Source: Dryobates pubescens (lineage: Eukaryota; Chordata; Aves; Piciformes; Picidae). Taken from it: a DNA stretch of 64,000 nt. The notes under the pieces are model-generated. The model was given only the letters and a program-made list of their open reading frames with translations, had not been told where the DNA came from and ran no database searches. How positions within the stretch are numbered: the stretch's first letter is position 1; the number at the start of each line of letters is the position of its first letter. The translations under genes were made by a program, and so were the position numbers. Shown here one piece after another: positions 1 through 12,065 of the stretch. The stretch lies in NCBI RefSeq assembly GCF_014839835.1, contig NC_071634.1, positions 15,916,453 to 15,980,452 of the forward strand, in the 5' to 3' direction.

Positions 1-123
1 AGGCTGGATTAAGAGATTAGGGCGCAGCCGGGCGGCTCAGCGGGATTAGAGCGCGGTGCCACGGCGCTGCAGGCACAGGCAGCCCACAGGGCCCCCCGGT
101 CCCGTCCCCTCCCGTCCCTGTAC

Positions 124-3010
124 CTGAGGATGGTCTCAGTGGTGCAGCAGTCCTCGTGGGGCACGCAGTAGCCCACCTCATGACCCAGGTTGAGGTCCAT
201 CTCGTCAGCCACACGCAGGGAGAGGCTGAGGGCTGCCAGGCTGTAGGGCTGAGTGCAGGCCACCAGCCCGTGGGCAAACTGCAGGGACAGGGCATACTCT
301 GTGCACCACTGCGGGATCTGTGGGGACAAAGCCAGTGTTAGGGCCTGGGGACAGCACAGACCCTGCCAGGAGGACCAAGATGTGCCCCTCTCCACCATGG
401 AGTGGTGCCTGGCCTTGCCCCAGAAGGGCAGAGAGACCCTCCCCATAGCAATCCCGAGACTGGCCGTGGGACCTCCCAGGCCAGAAGCACTCGACAGCCC
501 TGGCAGGATCTTCCCTCCCCAGCTCCATCACTTCTGAGCCCCAGTGAGCTGTGACACGAGCCCCATATCCTCATCACCCTGTAGCTGCAGCCTGGCTGTG
601 GGACACCACAACCCTTACTTTAAGGACACAGCACAACACCTCCCCAGGACAAACGGGGTTGGGGGATAAGAGCTGCGGTACCTTCGCCCAAGCTGCCAGC
701 TCACACAGCACAATGCCCCAGGTCACCACTGCCAGGGCTTCAGAGGCACCTGGGCAATACCCTTACTAATGTGCTTCACATTTTTTCAGCCCTGGGGTGG
801 CTGGACTGGCTGCAGGTCTCTACTGACAGAAGCCATCCTGCCACCAGCCCCCTGCAGGAAAGGCCAGGGCAGGTGCTGGGCAGGTCCAGCGTAAGTCCAC
901 AAGCCCCAGACCTTGCAGCAGCTCCAGGTCTGAGGCAGACCTTGAGGCAGGAGTTGGAGCATTCTTGAATGGGGCCAGAGGGCTCACCCACCACCCCAGG
1001 AAACTACACAGTGAGAGACCAGGAAGGATGCACTGAGCAGCCGCTGCCCAAGCGCCTGGACAGGTGGTGTGGGATGGTCCCGGGGCCATGTGAATGACCC
1101 TTGGGCACTGGGGACTAGGAATCTGCTGTTTAACTGCTCCCACACACCTGCCCACCTCACCTCCCAGCAGCGAGGGGACCCAGCTTGTGGATCAGCCTTT
1201 TCCACTTCGGGGCTCCAAAGCACAGAACCAGACACTGCTCATGAGCTGAGTCACATCACCTGCTCTGCTCAGGGCACAGCGGCCCCAGGGCTGGCAGGGA
1301 CAGCACACAGGGTGCCTGCGCCCAAAAGCAGCCCAGCCAAGGGAACAGATCATGCCGGGGCCCACACAAGGGCTTTATTGCCCAGCTCTGGTGCCTCATG
1401 GATCAGCTGCTGCCACGCAGAGACTCAGTGTCCAGCCTCACAGAGGCCACGGCAGCCCCACAGCTTCCCAGTGACCCCTCCCTGGTCAAAGTCTGCCTGA
1501 CGACGTCTGCGGGTGCCACACTGGGGGATGCTGGCTGGGATTGGCTCCCCAGCGCAGACAGGCAGGATCCTGGCACCATGGGCGTGCCACCGCCCTGTGT
1601 GCCTGTGCCCAGCTCCAGGGAGGGGCTGCTTCCCACTCCCTGCACTGCCACCTGTGCCTGCCTGACGCCCTGTGCTGCCGTGGCAGCTGCTCGCGGGGCA
1701 GCTGTGCCAGTGCTTCCTGGCTCGTGCCAAGGCTTTGCCCAGAGCCTCAGAACCTGTCTTGGCACATCCTGGCACACGAACGCCCAGCTCTGTACCAGGC
1801 TTACCACAGTGCCATGCTCCCAGGTCCCACATTGGAGCCAAAGTCCTATGGGGGCAGTCTGTGCCTCTGTCCCCACTCCAAGCTCAGACACTCCATGGGG
1901 TCAGACAGCTGCTGCCTGGGCACTGCATCTCCTCCCAGGCTTCTCTGTCCACAGCTGTTCTGGCTACTGCCTCCCTGCTCCACCACAGCTCTCTTGGGAG
2001 TGGGAACTGCATGCAGCCCCCCCACGGAAGGCTGTGGCCTCAGGGCAGGATCCAGCTGCTGCCAACAGCTGCACTTCAAGTGTTTTGGGCAAGAATTATA
2101 GACCTGTGCAATTGTTTGGGCTGAAAGAGACCATTAAGATCACCCAGTCCAACCATCGACCCAGAACTGCCAGGTCTCCACTAAACCATATCCCTCACCA
2201 CATCTGCTTGGCTTTTAAACATCTCCAGGAATAGGAACTCCACCACTGCCCTGTGCAGCCTGGGCCAGGCTTTCACAACCCTTCTGGTGAACAAACTGCT
2301 CCTCATGTCCAACCTAAACCTCTCCTGGTATAACTCAAAACTGTTTCCTCTTGTCCTTTCACTTGTTCCTTGGGAGAAGAGACCAACCCCCACTTGGCTG
2401 CAACCTGCTTTCAGGGCATTGTAGAGAGTGAGAAGATCTGTAGACCTTCTTGGCTCCCTGGGCACATGCTGGGTCATCTTCAGCCACTGTCAACCAACAA
2501 CCCGCAGGTCCTTTTCCAGCAGGCACTTTCCTCTCACTCTGCCCCAAAACAGGAACACTCCTGGGATTCTTGTGAACCTCATTCCACTGGCCTTGGCCTA
2601 TCAATCCAGCCTGGCCAGATTCTACCCCCAGAGTCTCTCTCTACCCTCCAGAAGACCACTGGCTGGTACCGCAGCCATGTGCCAAGCTCTGCCTGACAGC
2701 AGCAGGTCTCTGCCCACCCTTCTCTCACCTGGGTGCTCTTGCCAGTGCCAGGGGCCCCTGACACTAGGACGATGCCACTGTTGCCCTCCAGGTGCTCCAT
2801 GAAGCTGTACTTGGCGGTCCAGACAGGCAGCTCCCGGCGCTGCCGCAGCAGCTCATAGTAGCGGGAGGAGAAGGGCAGCCCATCGTAGGGGTTCACCTCC
2901 AGGTCGCCATCGCTGCCCAGGGCCGGGTCATCCTCCTCCTCCTCCTCCTCTAGTGCCGAGCCCGGGCCGCTCTGCCGGGGCGGGGAGCCGGGGACCCTGC
3001 AGCCGGCCAT
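124..3010 (-). CDS. DQX1: DQX1, DEAQ-box RNA-dependent ATPase-like (exons 1-2; runs off left edge)
   Basis: DEAH-family helicase-like ATPase; the cellular role of DQX1 is poorly known. Exon 1 codes 3010-2729 (94 residues), donor GTGAGA; exon 2 is 317-124 (acceptor TTTGTCCCCACAG, donor GTACAG), ending in phase 2. Residues 21-28 are an acidic tract (six Glu, two Asp), followed by the family block [19 protein letters not shown] (40-58). Walker [10 protein letters not shown], is intact at 85-93. Exon 2 carries IPQWCTEYA, the motif-Ia block [19 protein letters not shown] and GHEVGY, then ETIL with a split Arg codon. The intact Walker A and the TQPY block match recalled human DQX1 better than its paralogue DHX32, whose P-loop is degenerate, but no alignment was run. 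Start chosen at MAGCRV; an in-frame ATG at 3088 lies further upstream and is less likely. DEAH/DEAQ box and the C-terminal half lie beyond the window. Intron 1 (2.4 kb) contains an antisense-inserted CR1. Confidence 0.86.
2095..2670 (-). mobile_element. CR1 LINE fragment, in DQX1 intron 1
   Basis: On the plus strand it reads as the reverse complement of a CR1 3' region: ...ACCCAGTCCAACC near the left end, then the complement of the conserved ORF2 C-terminal region. The minus strand still shows [22 protein letters not shown]-like coding. It continues to about 2670 through the typical stretch that reads CCTCATTCCACTGGCC on the plus strand. Diverged, so an older copy. Confidence 0.85.
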
Positions 3011-4220
3011 GGTGGGGGCACCAGGGCTGCAAAGGCAGACAGGAGCTGGAGCGGGACCCGGAGAAGACCGGTGCTGACCCAACGTCACCCGCGAACCTGG
3101 ATGCAGCCCGGTGCGGTGCCGCGGGGCTAGGGGAACTCTGCGGGCACAGGGACAACAGCAGGCCGGAGGGTGACATGGCCGGGGCGAGCAGGGACAGGCA
3201 GGGAATCGGGCTACAGTGTGGGGAACCAGGGTGATGGACGGGGCACCCAGGAGGGATCAGGCCGGGCAGAGCAGGACCAAGCCGGGTGCGGGGCCCGGGC
3301 TGGGCGCGGGACCCGGCCCGAGCGCAGGGGTTGTGGGGCTGGGCAGACATCTCGGAGACAGACGGAGAGCCCGGGGCCGGTCCCAGCGGGAGAACCCGAG
3401 TGGCATAGGCTGAGCGAAGCCGGGTGGAGGGGGACACCAGTACGGGACGGACCGGATCAGACGCCTGTGCACCGGTACTCATGGGACCGGGCAGGTCGGA
3501 GCCAAGTCCCCCGGCTCAGCCCCCCGCAAGCCGCAGCTCCGGTTCCGCTTCCGGTTTCGGTTCCGGTCTCGGTTCCGGTCTCGGTTCCGGCCCCGGTTCC
3601 GGTCACCGCTCACCTGCGCGCGCCGCCGCCACCTCGGGCCCTGCCTCGGGACAGCGTCAGGTGACCGCGGCGCGTCACGTGGCCCTGCCCGTGGCAGCCA
3701 ATCAGGGTCCAGGGGCGTGCCCCGCTCCCTCCGGTGCAGCGGGGACTGGAGTTGGGACGGGATTTACCGGCGCCCGTGCTGTCCCGTCCCGCCACCTAGT
3801 TTGTACGAGCAGCCGCCCCGGTCGCCACCCCAGAAAGTGGCACCCGCCGCGGCGCCACTCCCGGTTCCCGGGACCGCTTCCCGGCCGGGACCGCGCTTCG
3901 CTGAGCATCCCCCGCTTCGGAGCCCCGCGCTGCCCAGCTCGCTTCAACGCCGCTGCCCCTTCGCTGCGAGTCCCGGGTGCGCAGTTCCGAGCTCGCCGGT
4001 ACTCGGTACTGGCTCTGGGCGTCCTAGTGCCGGGCGTTCCGGTGCTGTGCATCGCTTACCTGTGCTGGGCACCCAGAGCCGAGCATCCCGTACTCGTGCC
4101 GGACATTCCGGTGCCGGGCATCCCGGCACCTCAGCCGGCGTGCGGCCGGTCGTACCGGCAGGTGGAGCTGCCAGACCGGCAGACGGCCCGGCCCAGCCCG
4201 TGCATCCTCTGAGCGGAGCA
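2900..4220. promoter_or_regulatory. CpG island at DQX1 5' end
   Basis: CpG-dense, GC-rich block over DQX1 exon 1 and about 1.2 kb upstream, by eye. It is the likely DQX1 promoter. It contains the short GGTTCC minisatellite at 3535-3607 and a degenerate repeat at about 4010-4135. No convincing gene in the other direction was found in it. Confidence 0.6.
3535..3607. repeat. GGTTCCGGTCTC-type minisatellite
   Basis: Six to seven imperfect copies of a 12-base unit (GGTTCCGGTCTC and variants such as GGTTTC, GGCCCC) about 530 bases upstream of the DQX1 start codon, inside the CpG island. Confidence 0.8.
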
Positions 4221-6244
4221 AGGTCGGGCTGGAATGGGGTGAGCCTGGAGCGGGTCCCAGCGCTGGTCCCGGCTGGCTCAGGGTCCCCGTGTGGAGGGAA
4301 GGATGGCAGGAGGGCCCCGTGGGACCTCGTGGTTCCTGGTGCCGAAGCTGTACTGCAGATAGGGCTGTCTGTGTCAATGTTGTCCTGTGCAAGAGACAGG
4401 TGAGCCGCTATGGGGAGCACGAACAAGGCTTGACCGGCGGCCTCCTGCTCCCGGGCTGGGCCAGTCCGTGTGCCGCCACTGGGGACACTGCTTGGACAAG
4501 GGGTCCGTGCTGTGAGAACTGGCAGGGGCCCGGTCACACCAACCACTTCAGCCCACGTTGTGTTCGCCCGTGGGCTGATGCCGATGTGTTCTGCCCCGTC
4601 TGACCGCGCTGCACCGGGAGGCACCGAGCCCCATCTCCTGTCCTGGCACCTGGTGCCAACCGTGGGCTCTTGAACCCCCAGCTTTCCCCAGCAAGAGCTG
4701 CGTGATTCTCTGGGCCAGCACTGGCGTCCCCCAGGACATGGAGCTGCCCAACACTTCGAGGCCATCTTCACGTTGAGTGCAGACCCCCGTGACTAGCGCT
4801 CCTGCTGCCTTCACCCCTGCAGAGGTCCCCCCCGCCTCACTGCAGCATTCTGGATGTGTCCAGCACCATGCAGATCCACTAAACACCATGCGTGGTCCGT
4901 GAATGCCCACTGCAAGCAGCTGAACCCACCTGCTCCTCCACTTTGCCCGTTCCTCCCATGCCCCCCTGCCCTCCAGCTCCTGCCCAGACTTCAGTCCTGC
5001 CATCAGGAAGGTGGGCACCCTGGGACTGCCCCTCCCGACCTCTTTTCCCAGTGCAGGGCTGTTGGGGTACCCGTGTCTCCCTCTCCACTTCATCCCTGGC
5101 TCACAGCCAGGCCGTGGGTGGTGGGAGGAGGCAGGGCAGCACCTGCTGACCCAGCGTTTTTCCAGCTGCACCAGCAGAGCTGAGCTGACCCTCAGGACGG
5201 CCAAGCGGAGCCATCGGTATGCAGATGAGCCAGGAAAAATCAATGCTAATGAGCAGCATCAGCACTTCCAGCCCCTGCGGTCCTGCTCCCCTGGCTCTCA
5301 CCCACCTCCAACCCCTGCCTGCTGTTGGCATCGGCCACGTGTCCCTGTGCTGTGGTGTGACCCTGCCATGTGCCACAGCCTCCTACTGCAGCCCTGCAGG
5401 AAGGTTCTTGTATCGGGGCAGCCCCGGAGGGACCCCAGCCCTCTGGAGTGCCCAGAGCTGGGGCACATGACCACCTCAGCAAGCCCTACACAGTGTCAGA
5501 CCCCTCCCAGGGCAGTGCTCATGATGCCCAGCTCACGTAACCCCTGCCCCCAGCCAGGACCTGGGCAGCAAAGACCAGAAGTGGGAGAGGCTTTTCTTAG
5601 TGTGCCAGATCATCTGGAGGGGACACATGGACCTCCAGGACACCTATGGCTGCAGGCTCAGCATGGGGCTTTGGTGACCCTTGGCAGCCTGGCTGAGAGC
5701 AGGATCTGCTGTGGGCACTGGGAAGAGATTCCCAGTCCTCCCCACGCCAGCATCCCCAGCACCCAGCTCTCAGCCACAGGGCTCCACGGGGCTTGCTGGC
5801 AATGGTTTGGTGCAGCAGCACCCCACAGCTGCTCCTGCCTCTGTCCAGGTAGCTCCATCCCCATGTAGGGACCCCAGTCCTTGCATGCCTTGTCCCTGTG
5901 AGCTTGCCCTGTGTTCCACTCCCCATCTCGACCCACTACCCACCATGGTGTCACAGGGCCTGGTGGTGGGGTGTGAGGAGAGATCTGGCACAGCAGGAAA
6001 GCTTTGGCTGCCTGCTCCTGTGACAGCCAGAGCCAAGCGCTGTCCCCCCAGCCACCCTTGGGTTCCCTCAGGGCTGGCCCTGCCCTACTGGGACTACAGC
6101 CATGGGGTCCAAGGGGATGCCATGTACCCACCCCAGTGCTGGAGAGGGACTAGAGGGGCCCAGCTGTGCCCCCTTGCTGTGGGGGAACTTCAGCCTGGCA
6201 CTGCTGGAGGTGTCTCCCTGCCCTCACCCATGGCTCTGCTCTGA

Positions 6245-6378
6245 TCCCATCAGATGGGATCGCTAGGAAATGATTGATTGCACTTGGCTAATTAGTGTGT
6301 GCCAGGACCTCAGCCACAGAATAATTACCAGGTGAATTACGAACATGTCTGTGGCTAATTGCACTTTGAGCTGAGTGT
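6245..6378. promoter_or_regulatory. AT-rich island with homeodomain-type motifs (candidate conserved element)
   Basis: A short AT-rich block in GC-rich DNA with clustered TAAT cores: GGCTAATTAGTG, AATAATTACC, GGTGAATTACG, GGCTAATTGC, plus TGATTGATTG. No repeat signature or coding frame. Regulatory role is inferred from composition and motif density only. Confidence 0.3.
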
Positions 6379-7772
6379 GTCCCTGGGGAGGGACTGGATG
6401 GATCATCCTTGTGCCCTGTCTGTCCATCCTACACCAAAATCACCATCCACCCTGCACCAAACCCCTGTCCATCACACTCCATTTTCTGCTTGCCCCATTC
6501 CCTGCCAGCTCCATTTTTTGTCAGCCCCATTCTCTGCTTAACCCATTGCCTGCCTGTCCCAAGCCTCTCTCATTCCTTCAGGGGTGGCTCTCTGATGGCC
6601 ACCTGTCCAGAACACATAGCCAGTGGCTCTTATGGCCATGCTTTGTCTTGTCTCTTCCCTCTCTCCCACTCCAAGGTTCCCAACTAGCTCCAGCAGCTGC
6701 TTCTTCCCAGTGTCTAGGGCTCTCACTGCAGGTAGGTACTGACTGTGGCTCCAGGGAAAGGAATGGGATATCCTTAGCACCCCCTGACCTGACCCAGCCG
6801 GCTCTGGCTGCTCTACCCATTCCCTGCTGGTTCCCTGCCTGTGTGCCATGTCCTTGGACCCCTCCTATGCTGGTGTCACCTCTCCCTGTGTTTCTCTCCC
6901 AACCAAAACCAAAGGCCTTTGCTGGCCTTTGTGAGGCTGATGTGAGCGGACAGCACCACGCTGAGTGACAGGGAGCACGGTGTGGGTCTCTTCAAGGTAC
7001 AGGGGGACAGGTGGACCCTCTCCACAGTGGGATACCAGCTCTCCTGGTGCATGGAGCTGGGATCCCAGCACTGGTGGCATGGACTTAAAGTCCCCTGGGA
7101 GGTTTCCAGTCTCTCCCTCTTTCCTGTCCTCTTCGTCCTTGGTGGTGGGGGCTCCCAGCACGGCTCCCTGCACACGGCATCCTCATCCCCGCACTGCTCC
7201 CCTGCCGGTGACAGGTTTTGTTTGGGAGAAGGGAACTTAATTGCATCTGACTGGGGAGGGAACATTCCTGAGAAGGCGTTTGCTGCACTTTACCTCATTT
7301 CACCAGCGTTTTCCTGCCTAAAACTGTTCGGTTCTTCTGAGGGAGAACATGTGGAGGGGCAAGTCACTGCTGGCTTGGAATGCTGCAGCCAGTTTTGACA
7401 CTGGGGTGTGAAAGACCCCCAGGAACACTCTGCTGTCACCCCTCACCTTGGTGTCCCTTCTCTGGGCTTTGGCTGGAGGTGCAAGCTGGTCTCAGCTGCA
7501 TGGGTGGGCTCAGGACTCTTCCTCAGTGTGGGGATAGTGCTTTAGCCATCCTCACCAGCATCAGAGCTTGAGGTGACCTTCCCATCCCATCCCACCCCCT
7601 GGGCTACTCTCATTTTTGTTTCCTGCTCTTCTTGGAGGTGTGACAGCCGTTACTGGAGGTCAACCCATCGTCCTGCCCAAGTCCTGCATCCTTCTGGCAC
7701 GAGCAGGTCTGCCTACTACCTGCTGGCCTCAGCCAGTACTCCGCATGAGCTTGGTGGAGAAGTTCCTCCTCT

Positions 7773-8028
7773 TCATAGAATCATGGAATCACAGGATGGT
7801 TTGAGTTGGAAGAGATCTGTAAAGGTCATCTAGTTCCAACCCCTCTGCAGTCAGCAGGGACATCTGCAACTGGATCAGGTCAGTCTATCAGAGCCCTGTC
7901 CAACCTGACCTGGAATGTTTCCAGCCATGGGGCATCTACCAGCTCTCTGGGCAACCTGGGCCAGGTCTCACCACTGTCAGCACAGAAATTTCTTCCTTGT
8001 AATTTAGTCAAAATCTCCTTCTTTTAGT
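7773..8028 (-). mobile_element. CR1 LINE 3' fragment
   Basis: Plus strand begins CATAGAATCATGGAATCACAGG then GGTTTGAGTTGGAAGAG, the complement of a CR1 3' tail, followed by the complement of the ORF2 end (CTCTGGGCAACCTGGGCCAGG). Truncated after about 250 bases. Confidence 0.85.
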
Positions 8029-8954
8029 CTTTGCTCAGGACTCTTCTACTGAGGTGAAAGGCTCTGTCCCAGCATTGCCATCACCGTTCCTCCTCTTTTG
8101 CCTCTGTGCTGCCCACAGCCTCATGACAGGGTCTGAGCTATGTTCTTCTGCCCCAGCAGAGTTTGATATTGTTATCATGTTCCTTCTCCCTGTTCTTTTG
8201 AGGGAAACCATCCCAATGTGTTGAATGTCTGTGGATCTGCACACATGGCCCCCAGCTTCCCTGGGCCCTGCCCCTCTTGCATCAGGTCACCAAGAGCTGT
8301 GCCAGTGGTGGCCACAGCAGGGGGATCAGGCCCTGTGCATTTGCCACCTGGACACATTCTCTCTGTGAAGGGCTGTTGCTGCCCTCAATGAATCATTGTG
8401 TGCTTCAGCCTCCTCCACCCCTGAGCAAGTGACAGCCAGCAAACTCTGCTCTGGCTCTCCCCAGCTGACTCCTGCTCTTCCCAGCAAGCACCGGGGCTTC
8501 ATTCTGGGAGTCAGAAGCTATTTCATCTTTTTGTCTCTGTTTGCCAGAGGAATGTGAATTATGAGCTTTTAGTTCCTCAGACCTCTTGATCTCATGCTGG
8601 TTGAGCGACGTCTGAGATGAAGCCAGTTTACCCTGCGAGGGCTGAGATGTCCTCAGAAGATGAGCCATGCCTCTTCTGCGTCAGCTGCCACTGTGGCTCT
8701 GCTTGGTGCAGAGAAAAGCCAACAACAAACCATCCTGTGATCTCTAGCTGACCTTTTGCAGGAAGAATTTCTCATGCAGGGTTGCAGGCAGGGGAGGATA
8801 AAGGTTGCCGAGCCAAAAGGAAGCACTGGTGAGTCGGTGGTGGCATGGCTGTGGTGCATCATCATGAGTCCAGCCACACTGGACATCCACCGTGTGCCAG
8901 CCTTGCCAATGAGCATGGAAGGATCATTTAGAGAGTCACCCCAGTGAGTCCTCC

Positions 8955-9437
8955 TGGATTACAGAATCCCAACATGGGGGGGTGTGAAAGGACCTCTGCT
9001 AAAGCAAGGTCAGCAGGTTGTTCAGGACTGCAATGTCCAAGTGGGTTTGGAATCTCTCCAGAGAAGGAGACTCTGCAACCTCTCTGAGCAGCCTGCTCCA
9101 AGGCTCTGGCACCCTCATGTTCTGACAGAACCTTCTGGGTTCTGTTTTGTGTCCATTGCCCCTTGTCCTGTCACTGGGCACCACAAAAAAGAGCTATTCA
9201 TCAGCATTGATTAAATCCCCCCCCTCAGGCTGCTCTTCTGCAGGCTAAAGAGCCCCAGGGCTCTCAGCCTTTCCTCCTCACAGAGATGCTCCACACCCCT
9301 CAATATCTCCATAGCCTCTGCTGGACTCTCCACTAGTTCCCTGTCTTTCCTGGACTGGGCAGCCCAGAGCTGGACCCAGTACTTCAGATGTGGCCTCCCT
9401 GGGGCAGAGTAGAGGGCGAGTAGAACCTTTCCCTCAA
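8955..9437 (-). mobile_element. CR1 LINE 3' fragment, older subfamily
   Basis: Complement of a CR1 3' region: TGGGTTTGGAATCTCTCCAG, CTCTCTGAGCAGCCTGCTCC, CCCCTTGTCCTGTCACTGGGC. It differs from the [11 protein letters not shown]-type copies elsewhere and is more diverged. A short plus-oriented CR1 tail (GGGTTGGACCAGATGATA) abuts it at about 9440-9470. Confidence 0.85.
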
Positions 9438-10024
9438 GAAGGGTTGGACCAGATGATATTTGAGTGACTCTTCTGCCCCACACCTTTCTGTTGTCCCATG
9501 GTAAGCTGTCCTTCAGCTGGCACCTGTGTCCTGGGGAGCAGAGTGGGACCCTGGGTCTGCCACCTCCATCCACCCCATGTCCTGAGCAATGTGCAAGAGG
9601 TGCTGGGATGTACGTCGGTGTCCCCAGGGGTGCTCTGTACCTTGCTCATGGTGTGGAGCTGTGTCATATTCTGGCATCCCCAGGGACCCTCTGACCTCAC
9701 TTTGTCCACACTTTGGTGTCTTCACTGTCTTGCTTCTCTGTCTGCTGGCATTCCCTACATGGTTCCAAGCACTGGGTCCGCCAGTGTGCCCACTCTATCC
9801 TTCCTTATCGCTCTCTCCATCCTCATCCCTGTGCCAGTGTGCACATTCTCTCCTTCCTCACCACACTGGTGCATGTCTGCTCTGTCCCTCCTCACCACTT
9901 TTGCTCTTCAGCCCATCCCAGGGGCTTGTTCCTGGCCAGGCAACTGCTCCAGGCCTCTGGGGTGTTCCAGCATCAGACTGAAGTTTCCACCTCCTTGTCA
10001 GATTTGAACATCCAGACCGAATCC

Positions 10025-10310
10025 CCTGGCTGATAGAACTTCTGGCGGGGAAAACTAATTATATGGAGGGTTTGCAAACAGCCCTGTGAATTAGTTTGCA
10101 TTGGAATGAAGACATCCCTGAAGACATTCAGTGTTTTTATTCATCTTCCCTTTATCTTGGCGATCTTACAGAGCAAGAACACGGGCTCCTCAGATCTCCT
10201 AACTGCTTTAAACGGTGCCACGAGTTGTACACCGTCTGTAATTTAAAGGAATTAGGTTGTAATTAGAATCAGTTGCTGCAGATTGCTGCATCTGTTTGGT
10301 TACGTCTGCC
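10025..10310. promoter_or_regulatory. AT-rich island with repeated AATTA motifs (candidate conserved element)
   Basis: Composition drops sharply from the GC-rich flanks. Contains AAACTAATTATATGG, GTGAATTAGTTTGC, TCTTCCCTTTATCTTGG, GTAATTTAAAGGAATTAGG and TTGTAATTAGAATC. No CR1 similarity and no open frame of note. Candidate enhancer by composition and motif clustering. Confidence 0.35.
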
Positions 10311-10983
10311 GTGGCTGGAGTCGGGGGAGCAGCTCATGCAGCCTGCACCAGGACCCTGGGGTGCTGTGGGATGCTCATGGTGGGGCTGGTTGGCAGGGGG
10401 CAGGAGCACCACTCCCTCAGTGCCTTCAGCACCTCTGTGGCTGCTGTGTGGGGGAAAAAGGCTCCCGGTGTGGGCAGGAGCTGTGGAAGATGGTAGGCTG
10501 TGAAGGGGCTGGGTGCTGGCACTGGCTGTGGAGCTCTGTGCCCAAAATGTTCCTGCAGGAACATGCTCCAGCCCTCCCTTTGCTGTGTCACCTCTCCAGC
10601 CATGATCCATCCCACGCACCACACAAGGGCAGGTGCAGTCCCTTGTGGCTTCCTGTGCCCTTCTTGGGACCTCTACCATACCCTACCGTGGGAACCATGA
10701 ACCCTCTTGAATTCCTCCTGGTCCCCACACAGCTCTGTTGTCTTGGGGAGGGGACTGGGGCTTGGTGACAGTGTGGGGATGTGGTTCCTGCTTACTGCTT
10801 TGTCCTTGCTGGTTCCTTTGTTTGCTTTTTGGCTGCCATGAGGGTGGCATGGTTGTGTCCTTTACTGGCAGCTGATATTGAGGTCCTCCAGCTGCTGGTG
10901 TGTCAGTGCCAGGGTCAGAGCCCAAAGGAGAGGTGCTAAAAGCCAGAGCTGGTTTCTAGAAGAAATCTTTCCTGAGAGGTAGG

Positions 10984-11650
10984 TCACAGAATCATAGAAT
11001 TGTTAGGGTTGGAAGGGACCTCAGGGATCATCCAGTCCCAACCCCCCTGCCATGGGCAGGGACACCTCACACTGCAGCAGGCTGCTCAGAGCCACATCCA
11101 GCCTGGCCTTAAAAGCCTCCAGGGATGAGGCTTCCACCACCTCCCTGGGCAACCTGTGCCAGTCTCTCACCACCCTCGTGGGGAACAACTTCTTCCTAAC
11201 ATCCAATCTGAATCTACCCACTTCTACTTTTGTTCCATCCCCCCCAATCCTATCCCTCCCTTACATCCTAAAAAGTCCCTCCCCAGATTTCTTGTAGCCT
11301 CCTTCAGATACTGGAAGGCCACAATAAGGTCCCCTCAGAGCCTTCTCTTCTCCAGACTGAACAACTCTCTCAGTCTGTCCTCATAGGAGAGGAGCTCCAG
11401 CCCCCTGATCATCTTTGTGGCCCTTCTCTGGACACATTCCACCATGCCCAGATCTTTCTTGTAACAGGGGTTCCAGAACTGGAGGCAGTGCTCCAGGTGG
11501 GGTCTCATCAGAGTGGAGCAGAGAGAGACAATCCCCTCTCTTTACCTGCTGGCTCTGCTTCTCTTGCTGCAGCCCAGGCTCCTCTTGGCTTGCTGGGCTG
11601 CAAGTGCACACTGCTGGCTCATGTTGAGCTTCTCAGCCACCAGCATGCCA
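10984..11650 (-). mobile_element. CR1 LINE 3' fragment, young subfamily
   Basis: Plus strand opens CACAGAATCATAGAATTGTTAGGG; the minus strand retains [20 protein letters not shown] and [20 protein letters not shown] of the ORF2 end. Reaches back to the TTGAGCTTCTCAGCCACCAG region. About 95% identical by eye over 250 bases to the copy at 18965. Confidence 0.95.
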
Positions 11651-11654
11651 GTGT

Positions 11655-12065
11655 TTAAAAAAGTTTTGTGACACTGGAAAAAATCCTGGAGGGATGGGGA
11701 AAATTCTGCATGAGCTGCTTTTTCAGTGACCCAGACGACCCTGCTAACTGCAGAGCAAAGAGCCTGGCCATCGATCCCAGCTCAGCCGCGGAGAGGGGGC
11801 AATCAATCCCGAGCTGGAGGGTGGGGTGTAATTAACGTTAATCAGCCCAGCTCCACTGAGCACAGGGGTTAATAGCAAAAAAAATTATCACATTTAGCTG
11901 TTCCTTCATTGAAGTTCCAAATGTGGCAGACTAAGATAACTGCTGTAATAGGCGTGAGCAACGACTGCCTCGATACAGACTCTGATTGAAAATCAGCGTT
12001 GTGGAGGTTTATTAAAATCACTTTTAATCTCCTTAATACACAGCTCAGCTCCAAAAGGAAAATAA
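11655..12065. promoter_or_regulatory. AT-rich island with 12-base palindrome (candidate conserved element)
   Basis: AT-rich block between a CR1 copy and GC-rich DNA. It holds the perfect palindrome ATTAACGTTAAT (11831-11842), two outward GTTAAT half-sites of the HNF1/homeodomain kind with no spacer, and also GGGGTTAATAGC, AAAAATTATCACA, TTTATTAAAATCAC and TTTTAATCTCCTTAATAC. No coding frame. The best-looking candidate regulatory element in this interval. Confidence 0.4.

Noticed and set aside
1398-2234. 278-codon plus-strand frame inside DQX1 intron 1
   Set aside because: Low stop density in GC-rich intron; its right end runs into a CR1 copy; no homology recognised.
3424-4212. 262-codon plus-strand frame upstream of DQX1
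   Set aside because: Stop-poor CpG island sequence; much of it is the GGTTCC array and the GTGCCGGGCAT-like repeat. No family resemblance.
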